Shown: piece after piece, positions 34,101 through 42,140 of the stretch | How positions within the stretch are numbered: position 1 is the stretch's first letter | Layout: each line of letters begins with the position of its first letter | DNA from: Shouchella clausii | GTDB taxonomy: Bacteria; Bacillota; Bacilli; Bacillales; Bacillaceae_D | NCBI RefSeq assembly: GCF_001598215.1 | Contig: NZ_BCXJ01000005.1 | Location: 186,001 to 250,000, forward strand | Direction of reading: 5' to 3' | Length of the DNA stretch: 64,000 nucleotides | Program-made: the position numbers and the translations under genes | Notes under the pieces: model-generated | Told to the model about the DNA's origin: nothing | Databases searched by the model: none | Seen by the model: the letters and a program-made list of their open reading frames with translations, nothing else

Positions 34101-36052
34101 GTTGTCTCCACATCTTGATACAACAACCCGTGGTCAAATGCATTTAATTCTGCATAGCGGATGCCATCAGGTGGAGCAGGAAAGTTCCTCACCCCATTTG
34201 GATAGTTTCTTTCGTAATTCCAAATTTCAATAATTTTGACGCCTTGGCTATCATCCGTTGTCTGCCAGCCTGGCACTTCATCCTCTAGAAAGAAGATAGG
34301 TTGATTTGGATTATAAGATCCTCTTTCCGGCCCTTGTTCAAAACTACCGTTGATCAAGGCGATAGGGTTCGCACATGCATCAATGTCTTCTCTTTCGATG
34401 ATGTCATTCGAGACTTCATTCGTCTCCGTTGTGCCATCTTCGTCCGTCAACAAGTTTTTGTAGCCTATTGTTGCTTTGTTCACTACAGACTCGCCGACGT
34501 GGCTGGACAACGCTTTGACTTTAAACTGGACGGTGATGCCGTCTTTCAGGTCATTTGTGTTTGGCACATCGCCAATGTTGATAATGACTTTGTCGCCATC
34601 AAAATGGCCAGCGTCATCATCGTTCTCATCGGTTAAATCGCCTGCATTTGGTCCGTTGACGATTTTCATTGATCCTGGAACGTATTCTGTGCCCTCAGGA
34701 ATCGCATCTTCAATGACCGTGTCCGCGGCAACATCGCCACCGTTATTATTAACCGTGACTTCATATGTCAGTTCATCGCCTTCAAAAACCTCTCCTTCAG
34801 GAGAAACGGATTTTTCAGCAACGACGCACGGTTCTGTACCTAGGAAGATGTCGTCTAAAATATTACCAGCATAAGGGTCTTTTTCATCCGTAGATTCAAA
34901 AGCAAAACGTGTCATCGTTTGTCCAGCTGGCACTGTATACGTCCCTGAATATATTTTCCATTCATCAGGGCCCGTTTCTAAAGATGCTTCAAGGGAAAGT
35001 TGTTCAAAAGGTAAGTCTGGAGACCCAATCCTCACTTCCGCCGTATCGACGTCAGCCCCCCCTTGATGAGATAAACGCCAATAAATCGTTTGGCCTGGGG
35101 TGGTTTTGACATCTTGATATAATGTGCTAGCCTCATTTGCATTCAATTCAGCCACTTGCTTGCCGTCAGGAACGCCACCTTTTATGCCTTTTAATGGATG
35201 ATTAGCTACGCTTTCATCCCATAATTCAATCAAACCATCACTTGCGGTAGTGTTCCAACCTGGAACTACGTCTTGAGGAAAGAGAGCATAGACAAAGTTA
35301 TCTCGTTCTATACTATATTCACTTCCCAGTACTACCGGCTCCTCAAAACTACCGTTCACCAATGCTACAGGGTGCGCGCAAGCATCAATGTCTTCGCCTT
35401 TTACAATCTCATTCGAGACTTCATTCGTCTCCGTTGTGCCATCTTCGTCCGTCAACAAGTTTTTGTAGCCTACTGTTGCTTTGTTTACTACGGACTCGCC
35501 GACGTGGCTGGACAACGCTTTGACTTTAAACTGAACGGTGATGCCATCAGCTAACTCAGTCGCATTTGGTACTTCACCAATATTAATAACGACTTTGTCG
35601 CCATCAAAATGGCCGGCGTCATCATCGTTCTCATCAGTTAAATCGCCTTTTTTAGGACCGTTCAAAATTTTCATTGATCCTGGAACAAACTCTGTCCCTT
35701 CCGGAATCGCATCTTCAATGACCGTATTGGCCGCAACATCGCCACCGTTGTTTTTAACGGTAACTTCATATGTCAGTTCATCGCCTTCAAAAACCTCTCC
35801 TTCAGGAGAAACGGATTTTTCAGCAACGACGCACGGTTCTGTACCTAGGAAAACATCATCAATGAAGTTACCAGCTGTAATATTTCCGCCAGCAGATGAA
35901 ATGGCCTCAAATCCAAATCGTGTTACTGTCTGACCATCTGGAACAATGTAAGTTCCGGAATAATATTTCCATGCGTCTTTATCGGTTGACATTGTTTGAA
36001 CCCTCGGAAGATCTCCAGGAGCAGTGTTGCTTGAACCAATATTTACAGCCAT
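28187..36052 (-). CDS. C-terminal part of the giant surface protein (DUF11 repeat array, LPKTA anchor)
   Basis: 2621 codons can be read from the internal ATG at 36052. The first 900 residues hold the end of one NGSFE module, two complete NGSFE modules, and three DUF11-type repeats that begin VVAEKSVSPEGE. The next 1640 residues hold 12 DUF11 repeats: five of type A (KTESEKSAELLEKADG start) and seven of type B (KLESKKSAKNAD or similar start), mostly alternating. A Pro/Gly-rich wall-spanning stretch and LPKTA, a hydrophobic helix and RRKKAA complete a sorting signal. DUF11 domains are beta-sandwich stalk modules. The internal ATG has no ribosome binding site, so this part is probably not made separately. 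Confidence 0.7.
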   Translation of the reverse strand: MAVNIGSSNTAPGDLPRVQTMSTDKDAWKYYSGTYIVPDGQTVTRFGFEAISSAGGNITAGNFIDDVFLGTEPCVVAEKSVSPEGEVFEGDELTYEVTVKNNGGDVAANTVIEDAIPEGTEFVPGSMKILNGPKKGDLTDENDDDAGHFDGDKVVINIGEVPNATELADGITVQFKVKALSSHVGESVVNKATVGYKNLLTDEDGTTETNEVSNEIVKGEDIDACAHPVALVNGSFEEPVVLGSEYSIERDNFVYALFPQDVVPGWNTTASDGLIELWDESVANHPLKGIKGGVPDGKQVAELNANEASTLYQDVKTTPGQTIYWRLSHQGGADVDTAEVRIGSPDLPFEQLSLEASLETGPDEWKIYSGTYTVPAGQTMTRFAFESTDEKDPYAGNILDDIFLGTEPCVVAEKSVSPEGEVFEGDELTYEVTVNNNGGDVAADTVIEDAIPEGTEYVPGSMKIVNGPNAGDLTDENDDDAGHFDGDKVIINIGDVPNTNDLKDGITVQFKVKALSSHVGESVVNKATIGYKNLLTDEDGTTETNEVSNDIIEREDIDACANPIALINGSFEQGPERGSYNPNQPIFFLEDEVPGWQTTDDSQGVKIIEIWNYERNYPNGVRNFPAPPDGIRYAELNAFDHGLLYQDVETTPGQIIKWRLSHMGRQGVDTMQLRIGQATDDPYDTRIIEQMTDGNTAWGTYTGTYTVPAGQTVTRFGFEAVSTANGNLGAGNFLDDIFLGTEPCVVAEKSVSPEGEVAVGDELTYEVTIKNNGGDVAANTVFEDAIPEGTEYVPGSIKILTGPKAGDLTDADGDDAGHFDGDKVIINLGDLPNTTELPDGVTVQFKVKTISDNGGEPIVNKATVGYKNLLTDEDGSTETNEVETPVQYNAPKTESEKSAELLEKADGNTDADNPEVGDTLKYTIQTRNTVENSLITNLTIRDVIPEGLEYVPGTLKVNGEAVTDEKDDDEGHVVDGEVFGSFGDVTNTEWHTLEFQVIVSEGQAGNDIENVAVVDGDNLDEPDEPREEVKVYPREPKTESKKSAKNADDSKEHYEVGDTVVYTIEARNTVSDSLLENLKITDVLPEGLTFVEGSLKASDGGTGNYEDGKVTAEFGEVTDTEWRTVTFEATINAGYSGEKIKNVALVEVPNIEIPDEPETEIDVDPKQPKTESEKSAELLEKADGNTDADNPEVGDTLKYTIQTRNTIEDSLIANLTIRDVIPEGLEYVPGTLKVNGEAVTDEKDDDEGHVVDGEVFGSFGDVTNTEWHTLEFQVIVSEGQAGKDIENVAVVDGDNLDEPDEPHEEVKVYPREPKLESKKSAKNADESKNGYEVGDTVVYTIETRNTVSDSVVEDLRITDKLPEGLAFVEGSLQVSDGGTGNYEDGTVTGEFGDVTDTEWRTVTFEAKIESGFINKKIKNVATVGGGNIDEPDEPETEVDVDPKQPKTESEKSAELLEKADGNTDADNPEVGDTLKYTIQTRNTIEDSLIANLTIRDVIPEGLEYVPGTLKVNGEAVTDEDDSDQGHVVDGEVFASFGDVTDTEWRTVEFHVIVSEGQAGKDIENVAVVDGDNIDEPDEPREEVKVYPREPKLESKKSAKNADDSKKHYEVGDTVVYTIESRNTVSDSLLENLKITDVLPEGLTFVEGSLKVSDGGTGNYKDGTVTAEFGEVKDTDWRTVTFEATIDSGYSGEKIKNVAIVEVPNLEKPDEPDTEIVVDPKDPKTESEKSAKLLEKADGNTDADNPEVGDTLVYTIQTRNTVEDSLLANLTIRDAIPAGLEYVPGTLKVNGEAVTDENDDDKGHVVDGEVFASFGNVTDTEWHTVEFHVIVSEGQAGKDIENVAVVDGDNIDEPDEPREEVKVYPREPKLEYEKTAKNADEAKDRYEAGDTVVYTIRARNTVSDSLLDNMTFTDELPEGLTFVEGSLEASHGGKGSYEDGKVTAEFGEVKDTEWRTITFEATINAGYAEETIRNVAVIEVPNIGIPGEPDTEIVVDPKDPKTESEKSAKLLEKADGNTDADNPEVGDTLKYTIQTRNTIEDSLIANLTIRDAIPAGLEYVPGTLKVNGEAVTDENDDDKGHVVDGEVFASFGNVTDTEWHTVEFHVIVSEGQAGKDIENVAVVDGDNIDEPDEPREEVEIYPREPKLEYEKTAKNADEAKDRYEAGDTVVYTIRARNTVSDSLLDNMTFTDELPEGLTFVEGSLEASHDGKGSYEDGKVTAEFGEVKDTEWRTITFEATINAGYAEETIRNVAVIEVPNIDIPGEPDTEIVVDPKEPKLESKKSAKNADENKERYEVGDTVVYTIEARNTIEDSLLENLKITDVLPEGLTFVEGSLEVSHSGTGNFEDGTVTAEFGEVTDTEWRTVTFEATIDPGYAGEKIENVALVEVPNIDDPPEEPSTDIDVDPKEPKLESKKSAKNADESKNGYEVGDTVVYTIEARNTVEDSAVEDLTIIDQLPEGLAFVEGSLKVSEGGEGSFEDGTVTATFGNVTDTEWRTVTFEATIESGTSIKNVATVGGGNIDDPDKPEAEIDINEPPAPPTPGDGDKEDPVDPTPGDKPEEPKPGNGGTNKPQEPTPGDKSPSDGSKLPKTATSTYNLLLIGASPLVLGAILWFFRRKKAA
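28460..33390 (-). repeat. coding tandem array of 12 DUF11 repeats
   Basis: About 4.9 kb of repeats of roughly 390-430 bp. Type A and type B units alternate as A-B-A-B-A-B-A-B-A-B-B-B from the N-terminal side. Stretches near 29619-29960 and 30440-30790 are almost identical at DNA level, as are 29220-29620 and 30050-30440. Such similarity points to recent duplication or gene conversion and would allow copy-number change. Confidence 0.85.
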
Positions 36053-36153
36053 GGTGTCTACTCCGAATCTACCTTTATGAGCTAAGCGCCAATAAATGGT
36101 TTGTCCAGGAGTAGTCTCGACATCTTGATATAACGTTGCATTCTCCCAACTAT

Positions 36154-38679
36154 TTATTTCTGCAAACTGCTGACCATGAATAACCTCGTGTTTATCACGA
36201 GAACCATCGGAAGTTCATCCATTAAGCTCTTAACAAAAATGTCGAATCGCTTTGTTGAGTCGGTGGTCTGCCATCCCGGTACATTCTCCTCCTGTGGAAA
36301 TGTATATCCTGGACCCGTAGGGGTTCTTGGGTCACCAGGCGTATATGCAGGCTCTTCAAAACTACCATTCACCAATGCTACAGGGTTCGCGCAAGCATCA
36401 ATGTCTTCGCCCGCTATAACCTCATTTGTGACTTCGTTCGACTCAACCGTTCCCTCTTCATCTGTCTCCGCGTTTTTGTAGCTTACTACTGCTTTGTTCA
36501 CTACAGACTCGCCGACATGGCTGGACAACGCTTTGACTTTAAACTGGACGGTGATGCCGTCTTCTAGCTCAGTCGTGTTTGGCACATCACCAATGTTAAT
36601 AACGACTTTGTCGCCGTCAAATTGGCCGGCGTCCTCATCGTTTTCATCGGTTAAATCGCCTGCATTTGGCCCATTAACAATTTTCATCGAGCCAGGAACG
36701 TATTCCGTGCCTTCAGGAATAACATCTTCAATGACCGTATCTGCTGCAACATCTCCGCCTTCATTTTTAACCGTTACTTCATAGGTTAATTCATCGCCTA
36801 CAAAGACGTCTCCTTCTGGAGAGACGGATTTTTCAGCAACAACTAGCGGTTCGTTTGTTCCTTCAATGGTGTCAGAAACATTGAAGCAACCCGTAGTGGC
36901 TGAGATTGTAATGTCTTGAGTTGGATTGGCATTTTGTAATACGGCATGAACCTTGCCATCTTCGTCTGACACTAACTCAGTTACGGATTCTCCGTTTGGC
37001 CCTGTTAGTTCTCCGGCTGTTGCAGTCAATTCATCCAACGATGCACCTGAAACCGGATTACCTAGTGGATCGAGCAACGTGATGATCACATTGTGTTCTC
37101 CCTGCTCAGCGCCTTGTTCTATCGTTAGTTCCAAATCGCTCGGCGCTTGTTTGGAACCGCCTTCTGGGCTCAGTGTCGCAATAGGAGAATAGTCGTCTAT
37201 GAAATACCAGTTGTAGATATCATGGTTCTCATAGTTTGGCAACCCTGTGGACGCGGTAAAACCAGCATGGTACGGTTGACCATTAAAGATTCCACTAAGA
37301 TCAATATTATCAACATTTAATACTAAGTTAGAACTCCCTCTATCTGGGGAAGTCCCAAGGCGGACTTGGACATTCTGATTTAGTCCATCATAGTCAATCC
37401 ATGTGTAGTACCTCGTTCCGTTCGATAAAACAAAATTGGTGCTGTTATCTGTGTTATACGCATTTAAATCCGTATACCATCCAGGCTGATTGACTACTGA
37501 TCCATCGACAGCAAGTCCAATGTAGTTTTCTGAAGGGTCGTTATAAACCGTGTTTAAAAACGTGTCATATTTAACCGCAAAACTCGGTTGGATGCCGTAG
37601 TATCCTAATCCGCCTCCATTTGAGTTTTGACTAGCTGTCCCAGTTTGGAGCGTAAAAGTTAATCCGTCACTTGGGCCTTCAGGACTTTGGCCACTCATTT
37701 GAAATGAAAAGCCAGTGCTGAATGAATATTCATTAGTAGGACAAGCCGCATTTTTATTAAAAACGGCACCACTTTGTAATGTCTCTGCTGGCGTCAGGCG
37801 GATAAAATTAGCTCCGTCAGGAATTCCTGCAGCACCGTCAGCGGCAAATAACGACTCAAACGTATTACCAGAAAATTCATCAAATTTATGAGTGAGCCAT
37901 TGCCCATCAGTTGCTGCTATCCTTGCTTCAGCAGTGTCTTTTACCGAAACCTCGTTCGATTCCTCTTCGCCCTCAGCCTCTTCCTCTGTGCCTTGCTCTT
38001 CTTCCGAAGATTGCTCTTCTTCCGAAACTTGCTCCTCTTCTGAAGACTCTTCGCCAGCGTTTTCCTCTTCTTGCTGGGCTTCCTCTTCAGCTGGAGCTTC
38101 CTCTTCTTCCGAAGTAGCTTCGGCATCAGCTAAAAGCGCGACTGTTACTGGTTCTGCTTTCTCGGCTAATTCGCCGTTGATGAATGCTTCTGCCACATGT
38201 TCGATTTCTGTGCCTGCTTCTACTTCATCTTGAAAAGCAGCCGTAATCTTCAGAGTGACATGTTGGCCAGCGACTGTGTCCAGTTGTTCTGGTGTTAGCT
38301 CAAGACTGACATCTTGTCCTTCTACAGTTGCCTCCAAATCGCTTTCTTCTTCATTCACAACGACTTCCACATTCTCAATCGAAAGTTGTTTATTCACTTG
38401 ATTAAGAATCGTTAACGTTCCCTCATCCGATCCGCTTTCTGGAATCAACGCATCGACATTGAACGTAAATGTGGCGCCTTTTTCAACTTCCTTGCGCTCT
38501 TCTCCATCCACATCTTGTGTGAGTTCAAGATCAGAAAGGGAAGGCGTTTCATTCGCTTGCGCGTATTGCGCCGAATAAGGAAGGAAGTTGCTAAGCGAAA
38601 GCAAGAAAACCATCGTAACGATAACGAGTTTTCTTAATTCCAGAAGTCTTCTTCTGGTGATTAGTTTTTTCGATTGCAA
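36154..38679 (-). CDS. N-terminal part of the giant surface protein (lectin-like domain), ends at frameshift
   Basis: 841 codons from the TTG at 38679, with AAGGTG eight bases upstream. Residues 1-42 form a long basic signal peptide ending near AQANE. A 140-residue acidic domain follows, then a Glu-rich linker (about 186-246). An L-type lectin-like domain (about 258-505) has SDGLTFTLQTGTASQ and YGIQPSFAVKYDTFLN. An Ig-like domain (about 515-615), the first DUF11 repeat and the start of an NGSFE module complete it. The last 20 or so residues are out of frame, ending in a stop at 36154. As read, the product would be secreted without wall anchor. The lectin-like part suggests carbohydrate binding, possibly to plant polysaccharide. 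Confidence 0.75.
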   Translation of the reverse strand: MQSKKLITRRRLLELRKLVIVTMVFLLSLSNFLPYSAQYAQANETPSLSDLELTQDVDGEERKEVEKGATFTFNVDALIPESGSDEGTLTILNQVNKQLSIENVEVVVNEEESDLEATVEGQDVSLELTPEQLDTVAGQHVTLKITAAFQDEVEAGTEIEHVAEAFINGELAEKAEPVTVALLADAEATSEEEEAPAEEEAQQEEENAGEESSEEEQVSEEEQSSEEEQGTEEEAEGEEESNEVSVKDTAEARIAATDGQWLTHKFDEFSGNTFESLFAADGAAGIPDGANFIRLTPAETLQSGAVFNKNAACPTNEYSFSTGFSFQMSGQSPEGPSDGLTFTLQTGTASQNSNGGGLGYYGIQPSFAVKYDTFLNTVYNDPSENYIGLAVDGSVVNQPGWYTDLNAYNTDNSTNFVLSNGTRYYTWIDYDGLNQNVQVRLGTSPDRGSSNLVLNVDNIDLSGIFNGQPYHAGFTASTGLPNYENHDIYNWYFIDDYSPIATLSPEGGSKQAPSDLELTIEQGAEQGEHNVIITLLDPLGNPVSGASLDELTATAGELTGPNGESVTELVSDEDGKVHAVLQNANPTQDITISATTGCFNVSDTIEGTNEPLVVAEKSVSPEGDVFVGDELTYEVTVKNEGGDVAADTVIEDVIPEGTEYVPGSMKIVNGPNAGDLTDENDEDAGQFDGDKVVINIGDVPNTTELEDGITVQFKVKALSSHVGESVVNKAVVSYKNAETDEEGTVESNEVTNEVIAGEDIDACANPVALVNGSFEEPAYTPGDPRTPTGPGYTFPQEENVPGWQTTDSTKRFDIFVKSLMDELPMVLVINTRLFMVSSLQK
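36207..36211 (-). other. frameshift point in the giant surface protein gene
   Basis: On the minus strand the sequence CTTCCGATGGTT must read CTT CCN GAT GGT to keep the module's conserved PDG. One base after CC is missing. There is no long homopolymer, so slipped-strand phase variation is unlikely. Confidence 0.75.
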
Positions 38680-39878
38680 CGTATTCGCACCTTCTTTTTT
38701 TAGTCTTCTAACACCTTCTTTTTCTGGAAATTTATTTAGTCACCATGGCCATCACCCCCTTAAAAGGATGTGTATGTTGGTACTGTTTTTTGTCAGGCTT
38801 TTTCCTCTAAGGGACACGCATAAATGACAAACTCGTTCCGGCCATTTTATAAGCAGATGCTGATCACTAGGACTTTTTCTCCCACTTTGCGGATCATCGG
38901 TTTATCGAAATCGCGTTAGACCTCCGAGGTGCGCTGAAAAAAACAGTTTGTTCTCCCTGGGAGGGCAAAGCGGTCTCGGGCAAGTGCTCGACGCCGGCAT
39001 TCATGAATCAGGATCGGCTCCTTCGACATAGACAGCGTTCTATCGAGCCTCAGAATGTCTAAGTCGCAAATGTCTTGCCTTATGTAGTGGACATCTCTTG
39101 TAACGTCCTTTGCCAACCCACAGCTGTGTTTTCAGTCAATGACTGTTGATCGGCTTTCTATTGGCTGTGTAGCTCAAAAACGCGCCAGCTAGAAAAAACA
39201 GCCTTAAACAGGCATACGTATTCTAGTAATCGCAAAACCGTCATTCAGTCTTTTGACCTACAGCTATTTTTTAAGTATCGCAAATAAAAATGAAAGGGTT
39301 TTTCTATTAAGGTAGGCTGGTTTAAAAGGGTTTATATGAATCTATTTTCAATTTAATTGGCCTCTGGAAACACGTCAAGAGTTCTGAATAATGATACAAC
39401 TATGTACCTGTGTATTTTGATCTCATAGGTTTAAATTCCATTTACATCCAATTAACAGAACTAAACGACTAGACACTTAGATATTCATATTTACCATCAT
39501 TTATTTCTTGTTCTATTAATAGGCCTCAAATCTACCTCTTATATCTATGGACTTTTTTCTTGTCAAGTGCAAAAAATAAATGTTTTTACTTTGGTAATTA
39601 ACAAACTTTAACCGATTGAAGGAACCAGGTTTTTTCTCCTTTATATTATCCATTGTTTCCCATTCATTATTGAAATGTACGAAAATTTTATCATCAAATG
39701 ATAAAGATTTTCAGTTAAGAAGGGCCCATTTTTTTCATTTTATAGGAATGAACTATAAAAATGGATGGAAGCGCTTTATCCTATGAGGGGCGAATGGAAG
39801 GTTTTTATTGGCTTGTAAAGGAAGATCCCCCTCCTTATTTGGCAACTAGCCGAAGCAAAAAGGGGGATTCTATATTAC
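38680..39878. other. 1.2-kb gene-free stretch
   Basis: No supported gene. Next to the surface protein start, at 38730-38760, the minus strand has AAGGGGGTG followed by a seven-codon frame MMAMVTK and a stop. The motif AAAAAGAAGGTG is then repeated twice before the real start; this may be a leader. Bases 38880-39130 are GC-richer, with small hairpins, and are unexplained. Bases 39140-39770 are AT-rich with no visible feature. Confidence 0.5.
39824..39869 (-). terminator. hairpin after the sorbitol operon
   Basis: The arms GATCCCCCT and AGGGGGATT are separated by about 28 bases, just downstream of the last srl gene. There is no T-run, so it is a weak terminator or an mRNA-end stabilising hairpin. 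Confidence 0.45.
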
Positions 39879-40661
39879 TTAAAACATCACTTGCCCGCCG
39901 GTAACGTTGATCGATTGACCAGTCATATAGGCGGCTTTGTCTGAACTATAGAAAACGACAGCATTGGCAACATCTTCATACGTGCAGCCCCGTCTTAAGG
40001 GCACTTTGTCGATGTAGACTTGTTCGACTTCGCTTTCTTTGATGCCAAGTTTTTTCGCATAGGAAGGGATTAGACTTTGAAACATCGGCGAAGACAGGAG
40101 ATTTCCTGGCATAATCGCATTGACGCGGATGTTGTGCTCTGCCAAATCCAACGCTAGACTTTGTGTGAGGCCGACGCCGCCGAATTTGGAAGCGGAGTAG
40201 GCAACGTTATGTTTGCTTCCGACTTTTCCTGACTTTGAATTGATTTGAATGATGTTGCCGCTGTTTTGTTTGATCATGATTTTGCTTGCTTCTCTGGCGC
40301 AGTAAAAATAACCTGTCAAATTGACGTCTAGTGCCATTTGCCAATCTTTTGTAGGAAAATGATCAATTTTGGCGCTGCGAGCCACGCCTGCGTTGTAGAC
40401 GAGCAAATCAAGAGATCCGAACGTGTTGACCGTTGTATCCATGACATAGGCAACATCGTCTTCTACCGTCGCGTCAAAGCCGATGCCCAGTGTTCTGCTT
40501 CCCGTTTGATTGGCAATCTCTTCGGCGACGGCTTCCGCCCTGCTCCCTTGCAGATCAGCGACGACGACGTGATAGCCTTCTTGTGCTAACCGCCAGCTAA
40601 TATGTTCTCCTAAATTTTGGCCGCCCCCGGCGACAACAGCGGTTTTTTTTGCTTCTGCCAT
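39879..40661 (-). CDS. srlD: sorbitol-6-phosphate 2-dehydrogenase
   Basis: A 260-residue short-chain dehydrogenase. The NAD-binding GGGQNLG lies near the N-terminus, NAG in LVYNAGVARS, and the catalytic Y and K in AYSASKFG. The sequence fits SrlD, which oxidises sorbitol-6-phosphate to fructose-6-phosphate. It is the last gene of the sorbitol PTS operon, downstream of the IIA component. A short gap of about 20 bases to the preceding gene and the hairpin behind the stop codon agree with a polycistronic message. The PTS context makes the substrate assignment stronger than the fold alone. Confidence 0.92.
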   Translation of the reverse strand: MAEAKKTAVVAGGGQNLGEHISWRLAQEGYHVVVADLQGSRAEAVAEEIANQTGSRTLGIGFDATVEDDVAYVMDTTVNTFGSLDLLVYNAGVARSAKIDHFPTKDWQMALDVNLTGYFYCAREASKIMIKQNSGNIIQINSKSGKVGSKHNVAYSASKFGGVGLTQSLALDLAEHNIRVNAIMPGNLLSSPMFQSLIPSYAKKLGIKESEVEQVYIDKVPLRRGCTYEDVANAVVFYSSDKAAYMTGQSINVTGGQVMF

Positions 40662-40680
40662 GATATCTCCACTCCTTTAT

Positions 40681-41040
40681 TTATCTAGAAATTGTAATGG
40701 TGTCCCCTTCTTTTAGTGGGGGCAGCGGCTTTGCTTCGAGTGACAAAGTCCCTGGCAATTCCGCTTCCCCCGCTCCATCGGCTTTTATCGTTATATGCCC
40801 GAGGGAGCGTAAATTTTTTTCAACAGCACTGCCAACGGCTGTAACCTCAAACGCTTGTCCAGCTAAAATCGCCGTATCGCCTGGTTGGATCTTGTCTATT
40901 AATTGGTTTTCCTGATGAAGGACACAATACTCAGCTAACTCTTCTGGCGCATTGTCTTTAAACAAAATCAATATATTCTCTGCCAAAAAATCGCAAGCAA
41001 GAGTGCCTAACTTTGTCACAGTTGTTTTATAAATCATCAT
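40681..41040 (-). CDS. srlB: PTS glucitol/sorbitol transporter subunit IIA
   Basis: A 119-residue soluble IIA protein of the glucitol family. It carries YCVLHQENQL, in which the histidine is the likely phosphorylation site, followed by a small beta-barrel with GDTAILAGQAFEVTAVG. It passes phosphate from HPr to the IIB domain. AAAGGTGG six bases upstream sets the ATG at 41040; a longer in-frame start at 41058 would contain that site. Length agrees with SrlB of other bacteria. It lies between the IIB/IIC component and the dehydrogenase in the usual operon order. Confidence 0.9.
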   Translation of the reverse strand: MMIYKTTVTKLGTLACDFLAENILILFKDNAPEELAEYCVLHQENQLIDKIQPGDTAILAGQAFEVTAVGSAVEKNLRSLGHITIKADGAGEAELPGTLSLEAKPLPPLKEGDTITISR

Positions 41041-41138
41041 AAATTTCCACCTTTTCACTTTATTTTCTCTTTTGCAAAAATAGTGATTGCTGGTTATGCA
41101 AGTTTTAGCTGTCTCTCACTCCTTCGTGGGACTATCCG

Positions 41139-42140
41139 TTATCCATCGTACATGCCGAAACTGGCTAGCCAAGCAACAAAGACAGTCGGCGGGCCGGTTA
41201 AAAACCGCCCATACAATACAGCAGGAACACCGACTTCGACCGTTTCAGGCTCTGCCTCAGCTAAGCCAAGCCCTACAGGGACAAAGTCCGCAGCCGCTTG
41301 GGCATTAATCGCAAATAGCGCAGGCAGCGCAAACTGAGGCGGGATGTTGCCTCTGCCAATTTCGACGCCGATTAGCGTGCCGATCACTTGGGCAATAACC
41401 GCTCCTGGTCCGAGAAAAGGAGACAATAACGGAAAAGACACAATCGCTGATAAGATTAACAGTCCCCAAACGGTGCCGCCAAGTGGCTTTAAGACATTGG
41501 CGATGACATCGCCTACGCCAGAAGCTAAAATTAAGCCAATTAAGAGCGACACAAACGCCATAAACGGCAAGATTGTCTTTAAGACGGTATCAATCGCTTC
41601 ACGGCCAGCTTGGTAAAACACATTGACGATGCCGCCCATCATTTTGCCAATCTTCGCCATTAAGTTGTCGTTTTGCTCGGTTATTTTTTTGCTTGTGTCA
41701 TAGGTTGCTTGTTTTGTAGCGGCACTTTCTTCGGTTGCTATGCTTTGTTCTTGTTGATGTCCCTCTTTGTCGACGATCGTCAAATGGCTCGTTTTCACAC
41801 CAGATACATAAATATCGGGGACGATGAATTTGGCCATTGGCCCGCTTTGGCCAGTCGGCATAATATTGATTGTCGGAATTCGTTTTTTTGGATATAAACC
41901 AGCACGGAGCGTCCCGCCACAGTCAATCACAACTGCTGCGATTTGTTCTTCTGGCACAGAAGTTGTAAACCCATTGACAAGTTCAGCCCCGCTAAGTTCC
42001 GACAACTTTGCTGCCACATCGGAAACAGGCCCGCCTGTAATGTTGACGATCTTATTTTTTTCAGGTGTTGGCGTAATCTCAAGCGGCCCTCCAAATCCGC
42101 CTGTCCCTTTTACGACTCGAACGGTTTTGAAATCAGCCAT
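41139..42140 (-). CDS. srlE: PTS glucitol/sorbitol transporter subunit IIB (with membrane part)
   Basis: A 333-residue protein. An N-terminal cytoplasmic IIB domain (about residues 1-120, starting [14 protein letters not shown], with a Cys in [11 protein letters not shown] as the likely phospho-site) is followed by about 60 hydrophilic residues and a membrane part with five or so helices. In the glucitol PTS the IIC function is split between SrlA and the C-terminal part of SrlE. GGAGGTG sets the ATG at 42140. The start overlaps the SrlA stop, so translation is coupled. Confidence 0.92.
   Translation of the reverse strand: MADFKTVRVVKGTGGFGGPLEITPTPEKNKIVNITGGPVSDVAAKLSELSGAELVNGFTTSVPEEQIAAVVIDCGGTLRAGLYPKKRIPTINIMPTGQSGPMAKFIVPDIYVSGVKTSHLTIVDKEGHQQEQSIATEESAATKQATYDTSKKITEQNDNLMAKIGKMMGGIVNVFYQAGREAIDTVLKTILPFMAFVSLLIGLILASGVGDVIANVLKPLGGTVWGLLILSAIVSFPLLSPFLGPGAVIAQVIGTLIGVEIGRGNIPPQFALPALFAINAQAAADFVPVGLGLAEAEPETVEVGVPAVLYGRFLTGPPTVFVAWLASFGMYDG

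Larger units (their letters stand above)
28187..38679 (-). pseudogene. giant LPxTA-anchored surface protein gene broken by a single-base frameshift
   Basis: Two open frames join into one gene if one base is added at about 36208-36211. The first ends in a stop at 36154 while the +1 frame reads on without a stop as PDGSRDKHEVIHGQQF, AEINSWENATLYQDVETT and so on. That fills the gap exactly and matches two other modules of the same protein. The span is 10493 bases, one short of 3498 codons. The intact protein would be 3497 residues: signal peptide, N-terminal domain, Glu-rich linker, lectin-like domain, Ig-like domain, alternating DUF11 and NGSFE modules, 12 DUF11 repeats, Pro-rich wall region and LPKTA anchor. 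As read, the shift is a loss-of-function change or a sequencing error. Confidence 0.85.

Noticed and set aside
38916-39116. A 66-codon minus-strand frame in the long intergenic region
   Set aside because: There is no ribosome binding site, and the composition is explained by the local GC-rich hairpin stretch; kept only as part of the unexplained region.
39760-39780. cre-like GGAAGCGCTTTAT downstream of the sorbitol operon
   Set aside because: Three mismatches to the consensus and no promoter or start codon nearby.
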